DNA from: Yponomeuta sedellus
Taxonomy: Eukaryota > Arthropoda > Insecta > Lepidoptera > Yponomeutidae
Direction of reading: 5' to 3'
Length of the DNA: 64,000 nt
NCBI GenBank assembly: GCA_934045075.1
Contig: OW203743.1
Coordinates: 16,425,152-16,489,151, forward strand
This document shows positions 50,830-60,910 of this stretch, piece after piece; the first letter of the stretch is position 1, and the number at the start of each line of letters is the position of its first letter. A model generated the notes under the pieces. It ran no database searches and was not told the origin of the DNA. It saw nothing but the letters and a program-made list of their open reading frames with translations. Made by a program: the position numbers and the translations under genes.

Positions 50830-51085
50830 CTATATATTAAACGGGTTTAATTTCGAATATTTATTCGGTAAAACGTAAACGGTTTTACTTAATAAATAAA
50901 AGATAAGGTATTTGGGTCTAATTGCGATTATTTATTAGGCAAGACCGTTTACATTGTACATAAAAAATTTTTTTGTACCGTTTACATTGTAGATTATTTA
51001 CTAGGTAAGATTGTTTGCGTTTCACATTATAAATAAAAAAATGCTATTTATTAAACGCGTCTAATCGCGATTATTTATTAGCTAA
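50830..51085 (-). repeat. Three diverged copies of a PLE-terminal block
   Basis: TATTAAACGGGTTTAATTTC (50836), TTTGGGTCTAATTGCGATTA (50909) and TTATTAAACGCGTCTAATCG (51046) are each followed by ATTTATTxGG and a GTTTAC motif: reversed PLE ends repeated at ~70-140 bp spacing. Confidence 0.55.
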
Positions 51086-51087
51086 CC

Positions 51088-51440
51088 GTTTGCGCATGGC
51101 CTAGTCGAACCGTGTGATTGGAATCAATCACTTGACTTAAGCAACAACAGAGGCGGTCAGGTGCAGAATGGGTGACCGTGCCGCTAGTGGCATTTTTCCG
51201 AGCGCATTGCAAGGAACGTTAAGCCGTTGGTGATGGCTGTCATGTAATTACAGTCGTGCAGCCATGTCAGAGGCCCTATGGGCGGCTCGATAATTTCTGA
51301 CAGTAAGGCCCGCCACTGTCTTACAATTCCCTACCAACCCGGGCTTGGCCCCCGTAGTGGAGTATGGCCTAACCGTCCTGAAATGCAGGAAGAGACCCGT
51401 GCCCTATGAGTGGGGGCATACAAGGGTTTATATGGATATA
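51088..51440 (+). mobile_element. 5S-SINE, full length
   Basis: Head GCATGGCCTAGTCGAACCG, AAGCAACAACAGAGGCGG, GAATGGGTGACCG; a deletion removes part of the GTCCCGTGACTACC segment. Tail CATACAAGGGTTTATATGG. Confidence 0.75.
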
Positions 51441-52097
51441 GAGCAAACTGCACAGAACTGAAATCGATAATTTAGCGCTTATAAGCTTACCAATAGCCAA
51501 GTTCTGTCTGGATATGTAACTATAGGTAACATAGACATTGTAAACCTAGCATGACAATAAATGTTTATTCTTTCTTTCTTCTTTCAATAGAGGATTGAGA
51601 AGGAACTTCGAACTTCGTCCTAAGCCGATCCGCGCCCGAAGATTCTCTTCGCTTACACCACGGCTCTTGCCGTTTACAAGTGACTAAGTATGGCGCTAAG
51701 TGAATTTCAGCTTAAAAGCGTCGGTGTGATAGCTTAAATATTGCACAGGGAAGTTAACACTACCTGTCTGGGTCGGTGTTAACTTCCCTGTGCAATATTT
51801 AAATATTAAGCAATCCACGCGCCAAGCGAGTGAAATGCGGTAAGTGACTCCAAATTTAATTGGGATGAAGAGACATAAGAAATTTAAATTAATTTTCACT
51901 CCATCTCCTCGAAATGACGTATTTTGATCCCTAAAGTTAGGGCCCAAAACAAGCTATTGCTATCCAATCAAACATGTATGGTAAGTATATAAATTCAAAA
52001 ATGGATTTTGAGCCTATTTAAGCCTTTGTCTAAGTTGTTTTTGATGAGGCAATAAAATTCTTTTTATTCTTATTCTTATTTACCTCACTTATTTACA
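51441..52097. other. Spacer with a 27-bp-arm hairpin
   Basis: 51734-51760 and 51776-51802 are perfect reverse complements (ATTGCACAGGGAAGTTAAC) around a 15-bp loop, possibly a small MITE. The rest is unassigned. Confidence 0.5.
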
Positions 52098-52205
52098 CTA
52101 CAGCGTCGGAGTGGTCCCTTCACCCATCTCGTGTGAGTGAAGATACCACTGGACGCTGTATAAATCATCTCAGTAAGTGGATGCAGAAAGGCCAATATTA
52201 TTATT
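52098..52205 (+). mobile_element. Long-type SINE2 3' end fragment
   Basis: CACTACAGCGTCGGAGTGGT to GGATGCAGAAAGGCCAAT, then an ATT repeat; 5' part absent. Confidence 0.65.
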
Positions 52206-52734
52206 ATTTACCGTAAGGTAAATGGACTCAAAATCAAATTTTGAATTTATATACCTACGCTATCATGTTTTATTGAGATATCGAACCACTCATTCGCTCT
52301 TGAGGACTTGACCTATATCTATTTCACTCTTAACAAGCAAGAAGTTTTAAACTAGAGCATGGAACTGCTTTGTGCCCCAAACTCGTTGCATCGAAACTTT
52401 TTGCTCTCTTCTTGGAAATTAAAATGTCAAAAATTGGAATTTGGAAGGCCAATTTTTCATTGGATAACGTTTGCAACAGTTGCATTGGCGCGCATTTAGT
52501 GAATGTTTAATCAATTTTAATTTCTTATTCCATTCCTCACAGATGTAGTGAGAAGCAGAGTGTTCGTCACGGGCGAAAAATATTTTCGGTCTCCGTAGTG
52601 TTGAATCCGTCGCTCCTTCGGGACTCTTAGTTGAATCCTTCGCTATCGCCCAGGCTTCAATTCAAGAGACCCTCAGTTCGCTCAGGCTTCAATTTCACAA
52701 ACTCGACTTGAAAACTGTATTAAAAATTGTGAAG
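52206..52734. other. Spacer with a CGCT-rich repeat
   Basis: 52535-52715 contains CCTCACAGATGTAGTGAG, GTTGAATCCGTCGCTCC and GACCCTCAGTTCGCTCAGG, resembling 25035-25225. MITE-like, unclassified. Confidence 0.4.
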
Positions 52735-53095
52735 GAAAACATCGTGAAAAGACACGAGTGGCTGAGGTGCCGAAATACCAAAGCTCAAATCCGCGGTGGG
52801 CACGCGTAGTAATTAAAGCCGTCCCCAAATTAATTGAAGAATAGGTTTGTTTTCTATGTTATGTACATTTTATGAAGTTATAATAGCAACACCACTCGCT
52901 AACGGTGAAGGATTGTTAATAAATAATAAACCGCAAAGGAAAACTACTTGAGGAAACCCGAGTATCTGAGGTGTCTAAATACCTCAGCGCTTGAACTTAC
53001 AACCCGCGGTGGGCTCGCTTGGTAATTAAGCCCATACCGTCTCTCTCTCTGAGAGAAAGTCAATGCCCTGCAGTAGGACTCTAAATGTAAACGTA
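52735..53095 (+). mobile_element. Two consecutive SINE2 fragments
   Basis: 52735-52830: AAGGAAAACATCGTGAAAAG to GCGGTGGGCACGCGTAG. 52845-53095: TTTGTTTTCTATGTTATG, core split by a 30-bp AATAAATAATAAACCGC stretch, and tail CTCTCTCTCTGAGAGAAAG, ATGCCCTGCAGTAGG. Heads missing in both. Confidence 0.6.
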
Positions 53096-53540
53096 CCAGT
53101 AAAATATACTCAAATTAATTTAGTGACGAAAAAAACTCAAATTAATATAAAAAAAACCACGCAATGCTTATACGGTTTGTAAAACGTCACAAATAGTGAT
53201 TTGGTAGTAATCTTGTTAGATTTAATTTTGTATGTTTCCTAATGCAGATGATTTCATTCAAATCTCGAATATACAAAAAAAATCTACATAACCGTATTTT
53301 TCAAATCACAAAACTCTTACTTTTCGTCCTGCGAGAAATTCTATCAACTCCATGGTCGTAACGACGTCTTAAATTTGTCACGAAGATTTTAATAAAAATC
53401 TCGCTTCGCGACGCGGGAAGTAATGAAAAGAGTTGACTTATCACCTCTTTTGCCAGACGAGAGGCCCCTAATGTTGCTTGAAATTTCATAACCACGTCTT
53501 GGGAGACGCTGAATCAGTTTTTACTGGCTGCGGGGAAGTC
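53096..53540. other. Unassigned spacer
   Basis: AT-rich; no recognised family. Confidence 0.3.
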
Positions 53541-53621
53541 AAAAAAAGGGTAATGTGTTTAGCTCGTCTGTATGTATGTATATATAATATGTACAGACGA
53601 TCTAAACACTTTACCCTTTTT
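53541..53621. repeat. Imperfect ~32-bp inverted repeat
   Basis: AAAAAAGGGTAATGTGTTTA and TAAACACTTTACCCTTTTTT face each other across TATGTATATATAATATG, with CGTCTGTA/TACAGACG inside. Confidence 0.7.
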
Positions 53622-53767
53622 TTATATATGTGTGTGTGCATGTGTGTGTGTGTGTGTAAGGGTGTATGTGTGTCTGTTGCGTGAAAATAAAAGCAAGTGG
53701 TTGAGATAGGAAAATATATAAGCCTCCGTCTTCATGCACCCACTGCCAGCGTTCTGCCGCAGACCGT

Positions 53768-53965
53768 CAGTCCAGCAAGCTGGTCTGCATGTATGTATGT
53801 ATGTATGTATGTATGTATGTATGTATGTATGTATGTATGTATGTATGTATGTATGTATGTATGTATGTATGTATGTATGTATGTATGTATGTATGTATGT
53901 ATGTATGTATGTATGTATGTATGTATTTATGTGTGCGTGTATGTATGTATGTATGTATGTATATC
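53768..53965. repeat. ATGT microsatellite
   Basis: About 45 nearly perfect ATGT units, interrupted at 53926-53940 (TTTATGTGTGCGTG). Six-frame translation gives long Met-Tyr-Val-Cys frames, which are artefacts. It may be the expanded tail of a lost family F retroposon. Confidence 0.95.
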
Positions 53966-54544
53966 TTTTCCTAGTCAGCAATATAAGATAACAATATCTT
54001 ATTTTCCTTCCAAAACAACTTAAAAAAAAGCAAGCATGTTGAGATAGAGAGAAAGATATAGGATACGAGAAATAATTTATTGATTGACTTTATCAAACAT
54101 GGAAGAAGTTAGGAATGTCAAGTAAATAACATCCAATATTGTCACAAAACTGGCACGTGAATTCTTCTTTGAAATGTAATGTAATACGCAATATTATTAC
54201 GTTGCCAAAGCGGAAAAATAATAACTAGAGCAAAAACAATAAAATCATATTGAGGCTTTGATGCGTGTCCCTTCAAATGTGGGAGCATCCAGGAGTGGAC
54301 TTATTTACATTGAGCCATAACGGTAACAACATGACCAATTTTCCGTGCAAAAGCCTGGGCAATGTTTAATTTGTGCTGTGATATTTCTAAGTAATATGAT
54401 ATCAGTCTAATTCGTTATTTTTGTACTAATATATTACTTGTCCGAGTATGGGCATGTACACTATAAAATTGTGTATGTAATACTCGTATTTGACTTTCAT
54501 TTATTATTAACTATATATTGACGTAAAATGCAATACAGTACAAA
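53966..54544. other. Unassigned spacer
   Basis: GTGGGAGCATCCAGGAGTGG (54282) resembles the end of the MITE at 60326. Nothing else recognised. Confidence 0.35.
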
Positions 54545-54605
54545 TAAGGTTTTCTGGAAGGAATTACTTTTAGCAATAAGGCCGCCGTTGTACTCTGTAT
54601 CATTC
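54545..54605 (+). mobile_element. Family J scrap
   Basis: TAGCAATAAGGCCGCCGTTG and TACTCTGTATCATTC, cut before the AATAAAG signal. Confidence 0.5.
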
Positions 54606-55470
54606 TTCAATATACCGGTTAATACATCCTTCAAAAATCCCTGAAGATATATTAAGCTTGTCTGAAAAGCGGTTCAAAAAATATGTCACACTTTGTGCCA
54701 AAAGGGCTACTATAACATAAAGGATTATTTAGATAACTGATGTCTGGAATCAAAGCCAGTACAATGTATGAGTTCTATGTTTTATAATAATTATGTTAAT
54801 TAAGGACTTTGAAAGTTTGGATATTTTTTGTCCATTTTTTCTTCAAAATCTAGATCATTTTTTAAATAGAAATAGACACCTAATTCTGCACCGCAGTTTC
54901 TGCACTACTTTGAATATAACCTTTTAGGAGTGGGTGGTTGTCCGATTTTTCGACGACGAAACGCAACCGTTTTTTCTGGAACAAAAACAGGTCCTCGAAA
55001 CGGTCCTCGTTCGCAACTGGTTTCATTGTATGCGAACGAGCAAGGCGCAGAGGACGGTCAAACGAGTGCGAACGAGACGAAATCACGAAACATCGGAAAA
55101 AATAAGTTGTTTTACACGATATTCGACTGTATACTCACAGACATAAAGATTACTTTATTGTATCATAGACCAAAACGAACGGAACGAGCAAGGAGCCGAC
55201 GACGACGTCGCAATGATCTCATTACGTTCTAGACTCTATTAATATAGCACTAAAGGACATATCCGCGCCAAACAATCTAACGACTGGTCTCGCGACGAAC
55301 AAACGCTGGCACTGCTTTAGAGTATCTGGCACTGCTTTATAATGAAACGTTTTGTATTCCGCGTCCTATCGTCGCGGAACACAAAACGGTCTCATAAAAC
55401 GGTTCGTCTTTGCAACGATCACACCTAGAACCTTTTCGTTTCATTTCATATCCCATACATAAAACATGTA
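54606..55470 (+). pseudogene. L LINE 3' end, interrupted
   Basis: Coding relic 54615-54755 (AAGGGCTACTATAACATAAA, AGGATTATTTAGATAAC, frameshifted) and 3' UTR to AACCTTTT at 54925; the ATTTC tail appears after the insertion (CGTTTCATTTCATATCC, from 55437). Confidence 0.65.
54926..55428. mobile_element. hAT-like non-autonomous insertion
   Basis: Bounded by AACCTTTT (54918-54925 and 55429-55436), an 8-bp duplication as in hAT elements. Ends AGGAGTGGG and ATCACACCTAG form a short imperfect terminal repeat. The interior is rich in ACGAAACG/CGTTTCG words and has a 100-codon frame without recognised motif. Comparison with the uninterrupted L LINE at 49150 supports the boundaries. Confidence 0.55.
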
Positions 55471-55887
55471 TTATATATGTGCTCTGGTGTACAATAAAGA
55501 ATGTTCTTTTCTCATCTAATCTTATCTTACAGTGCAGTGCAGTACGTAGATGCAAAGTCCGAATATGTCGATACTTGACAGCTCGGAGTGGTTTAAATCG
55601 GCTACATACACTGGAGAATTTACCTAGTCTAGCGGCGTTAGTTAGATAGATAGATAGAGATAGTTAGTTACTACGGAAACCTAAAAAATAGTATTCGTTG
55701 TTCAACGTGAAACGTCTCATTTCTTCCCGAACAGCAAAAGGACTCGCTCCGATGTGTTGGGGCGGGCGGGGCGTGGGGCATTGTCACGGCCGACTACGAA
55801 CTACGACTACGTTTGGATACGTATTTCAAGTAACATGTTTTTTTACCTCGTAGAAAATGTATTGTATATTTGTGAATTTATATTAAG
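55471..55887. other. J terminus plus unassigned spacer
   Basis: 55475-55535 is a J end (GTGCTCTGGTGTACAATAAA, TTATC tail). A GATA run lies at 55646-55665. The rest is unassigned. Confidence 0.4.
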
Positions 55888-56148
55888 AAGCGCTCGCTTA
55901 CCCACGGGGGCCAAGTCCGGGTTGGTGGAGGATTGTAAGACAATGGCGGGCCTCAGTGTCAGAAGTTATCAAGCCGCCTATAAAGCCTCTGACATGGCTT
56001 ATCGACTGTAATTACATGACGGTCGGCACCAACGGCTTAACGTGCCTTGCGAAGCGGTAGTCGCGAGATGGTCACCCAGACCGCGCCTGTTGTTGTTTAA
56101 CTCAAGTGATTGATTCCAATCACTGGGTTCCGCTAGGCTACGAGCGGT
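55888..56148 (-). mobile_element. 5S-SINE, 3'-truncated, internal deletion
   Basis: Starts in the body (CCACGGGGGCCAAGTCCGG); the CACGGAAGCGCTCGGAAAAA stretch is deleted; head intact at right (CCGCTAGGCTACGAGCG). Confidence 0.7.
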
Positions 56149-56364
56149 GTTGTGTGGTGTTGTTGGTGTATATTTTATTATAGTTTAACAACTAAGCTTT
56201 TCATAATACACATTTTATAAAAAAATTAAAAGCTAATTACAAGTTTTCACAAATGGAGACAAATTAAACTAAGTATTGGTTTAAAAAATAAAGAGCAATT
56301 TCATATTATGCATATGATAAAGAGCAATGGAGTCAACGCACATCTCAATATACCATAGTATGCA

Positions 56365-56490
56365 TAGTTAGATAGATAGAATATTCTTTATTGGTACACC
56401 AAGGATTACATAAGAGACTTATAAAATAACAGTATAGTACAAGTGGCGGCCTTATTACTAAAAGTAATTTCTTCCTGACAACCATTAGTT
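56365..56490 (-). mobile_element. Family J LINE 3' end
   Basis: GATAGATAGAATATTCTTTA, CAAGTGGCGGCCTTATTAC, AATTTCTTCCTGACAACC; ends where the fold-back element begins. Confidence 0.6.
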
Positions 56491-56491
56491 A

Positions 56492-56691
56492 TAGACTTTT
56501 AGTCCGGATTTACTTACGGGTGTTGTTATATCGGAAAAGTCCGACCAGGTTTGCCCGTAGTGTGAGACGAGCAACCGACGACGCGAGCTCCGTCTCTGCT
56601 CACCATGATTAAGCTCTGCGTATCGGAGCGAAACCTGGTCGGACTTTTCCGATATAACAACACCCGTAAGTAAATCCGGACTAAAAGTCTA
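56492..56691. mobile_element. Fold-back element with perfect 61-bp arms
   Basis: 56492-56552 and 56631-56691 are exact reverse complements (TAGACTTTTAGTCCGGATTT, CGGAAAAGTCCGACCAGG) with a 78-bp loop. Outermost bases are TA on each side. AACCATTAGTTA occurs at 56480-56491 and 56726-56737, though the second could belong to the adjoining SINE tail. Confidence 0.8.
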
Positions 56692-56725
56692 CAATGTGTT
56701 GTGCTTACGAAAGTTTTAGTTCAGA

Positions 56726-56997
56726 AACCATTAGTTAGTTAGTTAGACCTGAGATTTCCGCACTTAGCCTCATAGTTGGGCCATTGTACGTAGCAAGCGC
56801 TGAGGTACGCTAACACCTCAGACACTAGGGTTTCCTTACGATGTTTTCCTTCATAGTCAGCGAGTAATTGCTACTATAATTTCACAAATGTACATAACTT
56901 AGAAAACAAAGTCATTGGTACATGCCCGGGTTCGAACCCACGGCCTCCCGATTGAGAAGCTGGCGTTCTACACCGCTCCGCTACCGCCGCTCTCCAA
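56726..56997 (-). mobile_element. SINE2, complete, minus strand
   Basis: Tail TTAGTTAGTTAG (element CTAACTAACTAA), GATGTTTTCCTTCATAGTC core, head with GGTTCGAACCCACGG and CCGCTCCGCTACCGCCGCTC. Closest to the copy at 9933. Confidence 0.75.
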
Positions 56998-57589
56998 TAT
57001 ATGCATATCGTACTATATTTTACTGAATTTTACAAAGTTTATGTGTCAAATCTTAAAATGCCACGCCAACAACACCAACCATCGCCAACTTAGACATAAG
57101 TACAATCAACGTCAGGATAACTTCTACACATTTGTCTGAGACCCAACGAAACAGAGTGAATTTAACTGAGGAACTACTTGCTGTCGTCTGTACTTAACTT
57201 CAAGCTCCAACTTACTTTGCGAAAGTAAATGTTCCTGTTACATTATTAAATGGGAAAGTAACATACATACTTAACTTAGTTTGGTACTTCTTATAAGTAA
57301 GTTTTAATTAATCAATTGCAACTGAACCTATGAATTTAACCTAACTTTACAACACGTTACTTGCAACTTTGTCTAGTAACTTCTTGTGCCAACCCAGACT
57401 TTTAATTAACAGCGTATCTCCTACATTACAATTTTTTTAGTGCGAATTCCCCATTGATATACTAACACGAATCGCATACATGAGTCGCCCGCGGAGATAC
57501 TTGTCAACTGCAAGGATTAAATTAAATTTTATAGTGCAAATAGATAGCTGAGCATTTATTGGAGACCGGAACGAACCACTGGATCGAGC
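56998..57589. other. Unassigned spacer
   Basis: No family or coding signal recognised. Confidence 0.3.
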
Positions 57590-57951
57590 TACATCGACCG
57601 AAAGTTCTCTCAACCGATCGACAGTATTACCAAAGAATCGTTCTCAATTGAAAGTAAAAAAACACAAGAATTTCAATAGAGAGGATGGTTTCAAGCTTTC
57701 AAGTACGTGAAATCCAGTGCTAAGTTATTACAAGTCACGCGCCTTATCACCGGACCGGTCCGTTGACGTAGTGAGTGTTGTGTGTCGGCCAGTTGCGAAA
57801 ACTAATAGTGACTACCCACAATAACTGACTATACTCGCCACTTGAGTCTACCCGAGACCACGGCAACTGTAACGCTGCCGAAACGTCGGGAAATAAGGTA
57901 ATTACGTTTTACCTAACATATAATCGCGATTTGACCCGTTTAATATATAAC
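57590..57951 (+). mobile_element. PLE 3' part, diverged
   Basis: The left part can be read as a decayed PLE C-terminus (IESKKTQEFQ, RGWFQAFKYVKSS, aligned with the EIKKHKNFN..GFKLS block of the copy at 45401). The 3' region has ACCCGAGACCACGGCAAC, GCTGCCGAAACGTCGGG and the terminus ATAATCGCGATTTGACCCG. Confidence 0.6.
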
Positions 57952-57963
57952 TAATAGATATTT

Positions 57964-59374
57964 TTTAAAAACCTATTTAGAGGCTAAAAATTTCACCCAT
58001 GCCGGGATTCGAACCCGCAACCTCTGGCTATCCGTACCAGCGCTCTACCAATTGAGCCAATGGGCGACTCACGGCATCAGTGAAATTTCGAACCTCTTTA
58101 CAATATTCTCTGTATTACGTACAGGCAGCGACATCTGACTTAAGCAAATTGCATTACTTACAGCCCCGACTACCTACTTTGCAGTTAGGTTTTAACATCG
58201 GAACGATATCACTGTACCCACATGATTACACACTATTTTTATTTTTAATGCACTAACCCGTGCTAAGGAACAAATTTAAAAACCTATTTAGAGGCTAAAA
58301 ATTTCACCCATGCCGGGATTCGAACCCGCAACCTCTGGCTATCCGTACCAGCGCTCTACCAATTTTTAGCCTCTAAATAGGTTTTTAAATTTGTTCCTTA
58401 GCACGGGTTAGTGCATTAAAAATAAAAATAGTGTGTAATCATGTGGGTACAGTGATATCGTTCCGATGTTAAAACCTAACTGCAAAGTAGGTAGTCGGGG
58501 CTGTAAGTAATGCAATTTGCTTAAGTCAGATGTCGCTGCCTGTACGTAATACAGAGAATATTGTAAAGAGGTTCGAAATTTCACTGATGCCGTGAGTCGC
58601 CCATTGGCTCAATTGGTAGAGCGCTGGTACGGATAGCCAGAGGTTGCGGGTTCGAATCCCGGCATGGGTGAAATTTTTAGCCTCTAAATAGGTTTTTAAA
58701 TTTGTTCCTTAGCACGGGTTAGTGCATTAAAAATAAAAATAGTGTGTAATCATGTGGGTACAGTGATATCGTTCCGATGTTAAAACCTAACTGCAAAGTA
58801 GGTAGTCGGGGCTGTAAGTAATGCAATTTGCTTAAGTCAGATGTCGCTGCCTGTACGTAATACAGAGAATATTGTAAAGAGGTTCGAAATTTCACTGATG
58901 CCGTGAGTCGCCCATTGGCTCAATTGGTAGAGCGCTGTTACGGATAGCCAGAGGTTGCGGGTTCGAATCCCGGCATGGGTGAAATTTTTAGCCTCTAAAT
59001 AGGTTTTTAAATTTGTTCCTTAGCACGGGTTAGTGCATTAAAAATAAAAATAGTGTGTAATCATGTGGGTACAGTGATATCGTTCCGATGTTAAAACCTA
59101 ACTGCAAAGTAGGTAGTCGGGGCTGTAAGTAATGCAATTTGTTTAAGTCAGATGTCGCTGCCTGTACGTAATACAGAGAATATTGTAAAGAGGTTCGAAA
59201 TTTCACTGATGCCGTGAGTCGCCCATTGGCTCAATTGGTAGAGCGCTGGTACGGATAGCCAGAGGTTGCGGGTTCGAATCCCGGCATGGGTGAAAAAATT
59301 TTTAGCCTCTAAATAGGTTTTTAAATTTGTTCCTTAGCACGGGTTATTGCATTAAAAATAAAAATAGTGTGTAA
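57964..59374. mobile_element. Family B multimer: inverted arm plus tandem units, 12-bp target duplication
   Basis: TAATAGATATTT at 57952-57963 and 59375-59386 bounds 1411 bp. Left: a minus unit (tRNA-like 57994-58065) and a half unit, turning at about 58362. Right: three forward units (tRNA-like 58599-58670, 58910-58981, 59221-59292) with end signatures at 58370, 58681, 58992 and 59306, so period 311, 311 and 314 bp. Units are almost identical, pointing to recent amplification. Confidence 0.9.
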
Positions 59375-59386
59375 TAATAGATATTT

Positions 59387-59840
59387 GTCAACAGCTATGT
59401 GGTTGTCGCAAGTAGTTGTCTCTATCGCAACCAGAGATCTCTATCTCTGGCTGCGATAGAGACCGCTTTGTATTTTATTAGTCAAACAAGTTAAATTTTT
59501 TTCTACTCTGATACTATAATACAAAGATTATTAAACTGAAAACAAAACTCTTATGACAAACATTACGCATAAGCCAAAATGAAAAAAAATAATGTTTTAT
59601 TACGATACAGTTCTTGTATGGACTCCTGTATCATAATATAACTTTTTAATCATAACCATACACCTGTACAACCTCCAACTGGACTAAGGAGGTTGAAGCT
59701 CTACTTTAAAAAAAAGGTTTTAATGAACTAGTCCGCGGGGAAGCAACACGCATGCGCAATCGATGTTTGCGCCTTGGCGCCAACATTTTACATTTAAAAA
59801 AACTTTTCAAAATTTAAAGGGCTAATACGGTGTCAGAACG
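59387..59840. other. Spacer with a 21-bp-arm hairpin
   Basis: 59416-59436 and 59443-59463 (GTCTCTATCGCAACCAGAGA and its inverse, one mismatch). Remainder unassigned. Confidence 0.45.
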
Positions 59841-59843
59841 ACG

Positions 59844-60093
59844 TCGTCAGGCTATACTAGTCCACTGCTGGACATAGCCGTCCCCTAAAGAGCGCCACGT
59901 TAATTGTGCTATCATAGGGGGTAATGCCCAAATCCCCACGCTGGGCATGCGGGTTGGGGATCGCAGTTCGGTGGAATTGTACTGCAGGGGGCGCTGCTGC
60001 CCACCCCCCGGTTTGTATTCCCTAGTCGCCTTTTACAACACCCGCGGGAAGAATTGGGTTGGTGCTATTCTCTAGGCCGACACCACACAGCAA
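59844..60093 (-). mobile_element. Family E retroposon, complete
   Basis: Minus strand ends TGGCGCTCTTTAGGGGACGG, CAGCAGTGGACTAGTATAGC, CTGACGACGTCG. The last frame reads TWRSLGDGYVQQWTSIA then stop, so the RTE-derived 3' end still looks like coding sequence. Confidence 0.75.
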
Positions 60094-60325
60094 AGTAGGT
60101 GTCAGAACACAAGCGCTAAAATGACCAAAGCCCTTGAGGCGGGCACCGCCTGAGTCAGCGAGACCGTAGCTGTGACAATCGCTGACTCTGCGCCCAGAAA
60201 ATTGTCTACAAGTTGTACTGAGCTTCCAGTATAAATCATTGCTGAAGGAAAGAGGCACAACTTTGGTGATTACGATGGCCGAAAAAATATATTATTATTC
60301 ATTTATTTCAGGCAAAGCCCAAATA
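60094..60325. other. Unassigned spacer
   Basis: No repeat recognised; a 78-codon minus frame overlaps the E element and is not called. Confidence 0.3.
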
Positions 60326-60558
60326 CACTTCTGGACACATCTATTGGCCCACATTACGTTTTCAGTTTTGTTTAGTCTTAGCTAAAAATTTATATTAGGT
60401 CGAGCAAAAAGTTTTTATGCAGTTTTGAAGCAGGTTTATGTAAAATGTATCAGGTTTAAAACTGCATCAATAGTTTTTGTTCAATCTAGCAATCATACTT
60501 AGGTAGGGGCTATCGAAACCTAAACTCTAAGGTGGGCCAATAGATGCGTCCAGGAGTG
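60326..60558. mobile_element. TA-flanked MITE
   Basis: CACTTCTGGACACATCTATT and AATAGATGCGTCCAGGAGTG, terminal repeats of ~28 bp with two mismatches, each bordered by TA (60324-60325, 60559-60560). A second, inner inverted pair (TGCAGTTTTGAAG/AAAACTGCATC) extends the fold. Consistent with a Tc1/mariner-derived MITE. Confidence 0.65.
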
Positions 60559-60564
60559 TAGTAC

Positions 60565-60695
60565 ACATACCTAAAACGTCATGCCTGTATCCCAGAGGGG
60601 TAGGCAGAGACTAGGGACTGCCACTTGCCACGATCCTGACAGATCACCTTCGCTTCATCAACGTTCATAAGTCGTTGCATGCACGCACGCCGGGC
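60565..60695 (-). mobile_element. Family F retroposon end
   Basis: ATGCCTGTATCCCAGAGGGG, CGATCCTGACAGATCACC, GTCGTTGCATGCACGCACG; microsatellite tail reduced to ACACATACC. Confidence 0.65.
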
Positions 60696-60751
60696 CTATA
60701 TAGTGTTAGTAACAAAATGACTTATGCTATGTTAGTAAACAATTTAAGCCG

Positions 60752-60910
60752 CATTTTCACGGTCTTAGTGCGCTCGGTCCGAGTGCGCTATCCGAGTAAA
60801 CTAATGCTTCTGATTGGCTATTTTGGTGTTGTCACGAAAAACCGTCCAATCAGGAGCATTAGTTTACTCGGTAGGCGTACTCGGTCCGAGCGTACTAAGA
60901 CCGTGAAAAC
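60752..60910. mobile_element. MITE with ~63-bp terminal repeats
   Basis: TTTTCACGGTCTTAGTGCGC at left and TACTAAGACCGTGAAAA at right; repeats extend to TAATGCTTCTGATTGG/CCAATCAGGAGCATTA. Only ~27 bp of unique centre. A single end of the same family is at 62985-63030 (GTCCGAGTGTACTAAGGTCG). Confidence 0.7.

Noticed and set aside
53622..54023. Long Met-Tyr-Val-Cys and Ile-His-Thr-Tyr reading frames
   Set aside because: They are translations of the ATGT microsatellite in all frames; no start context or unique sequence.
57964..59374. CRISPR-like array
   Set aside because: Unit length is ~311 bp with no short repeat-spacer pattern, the genome type is eukaryotic, and each unit is a SINE-like element.
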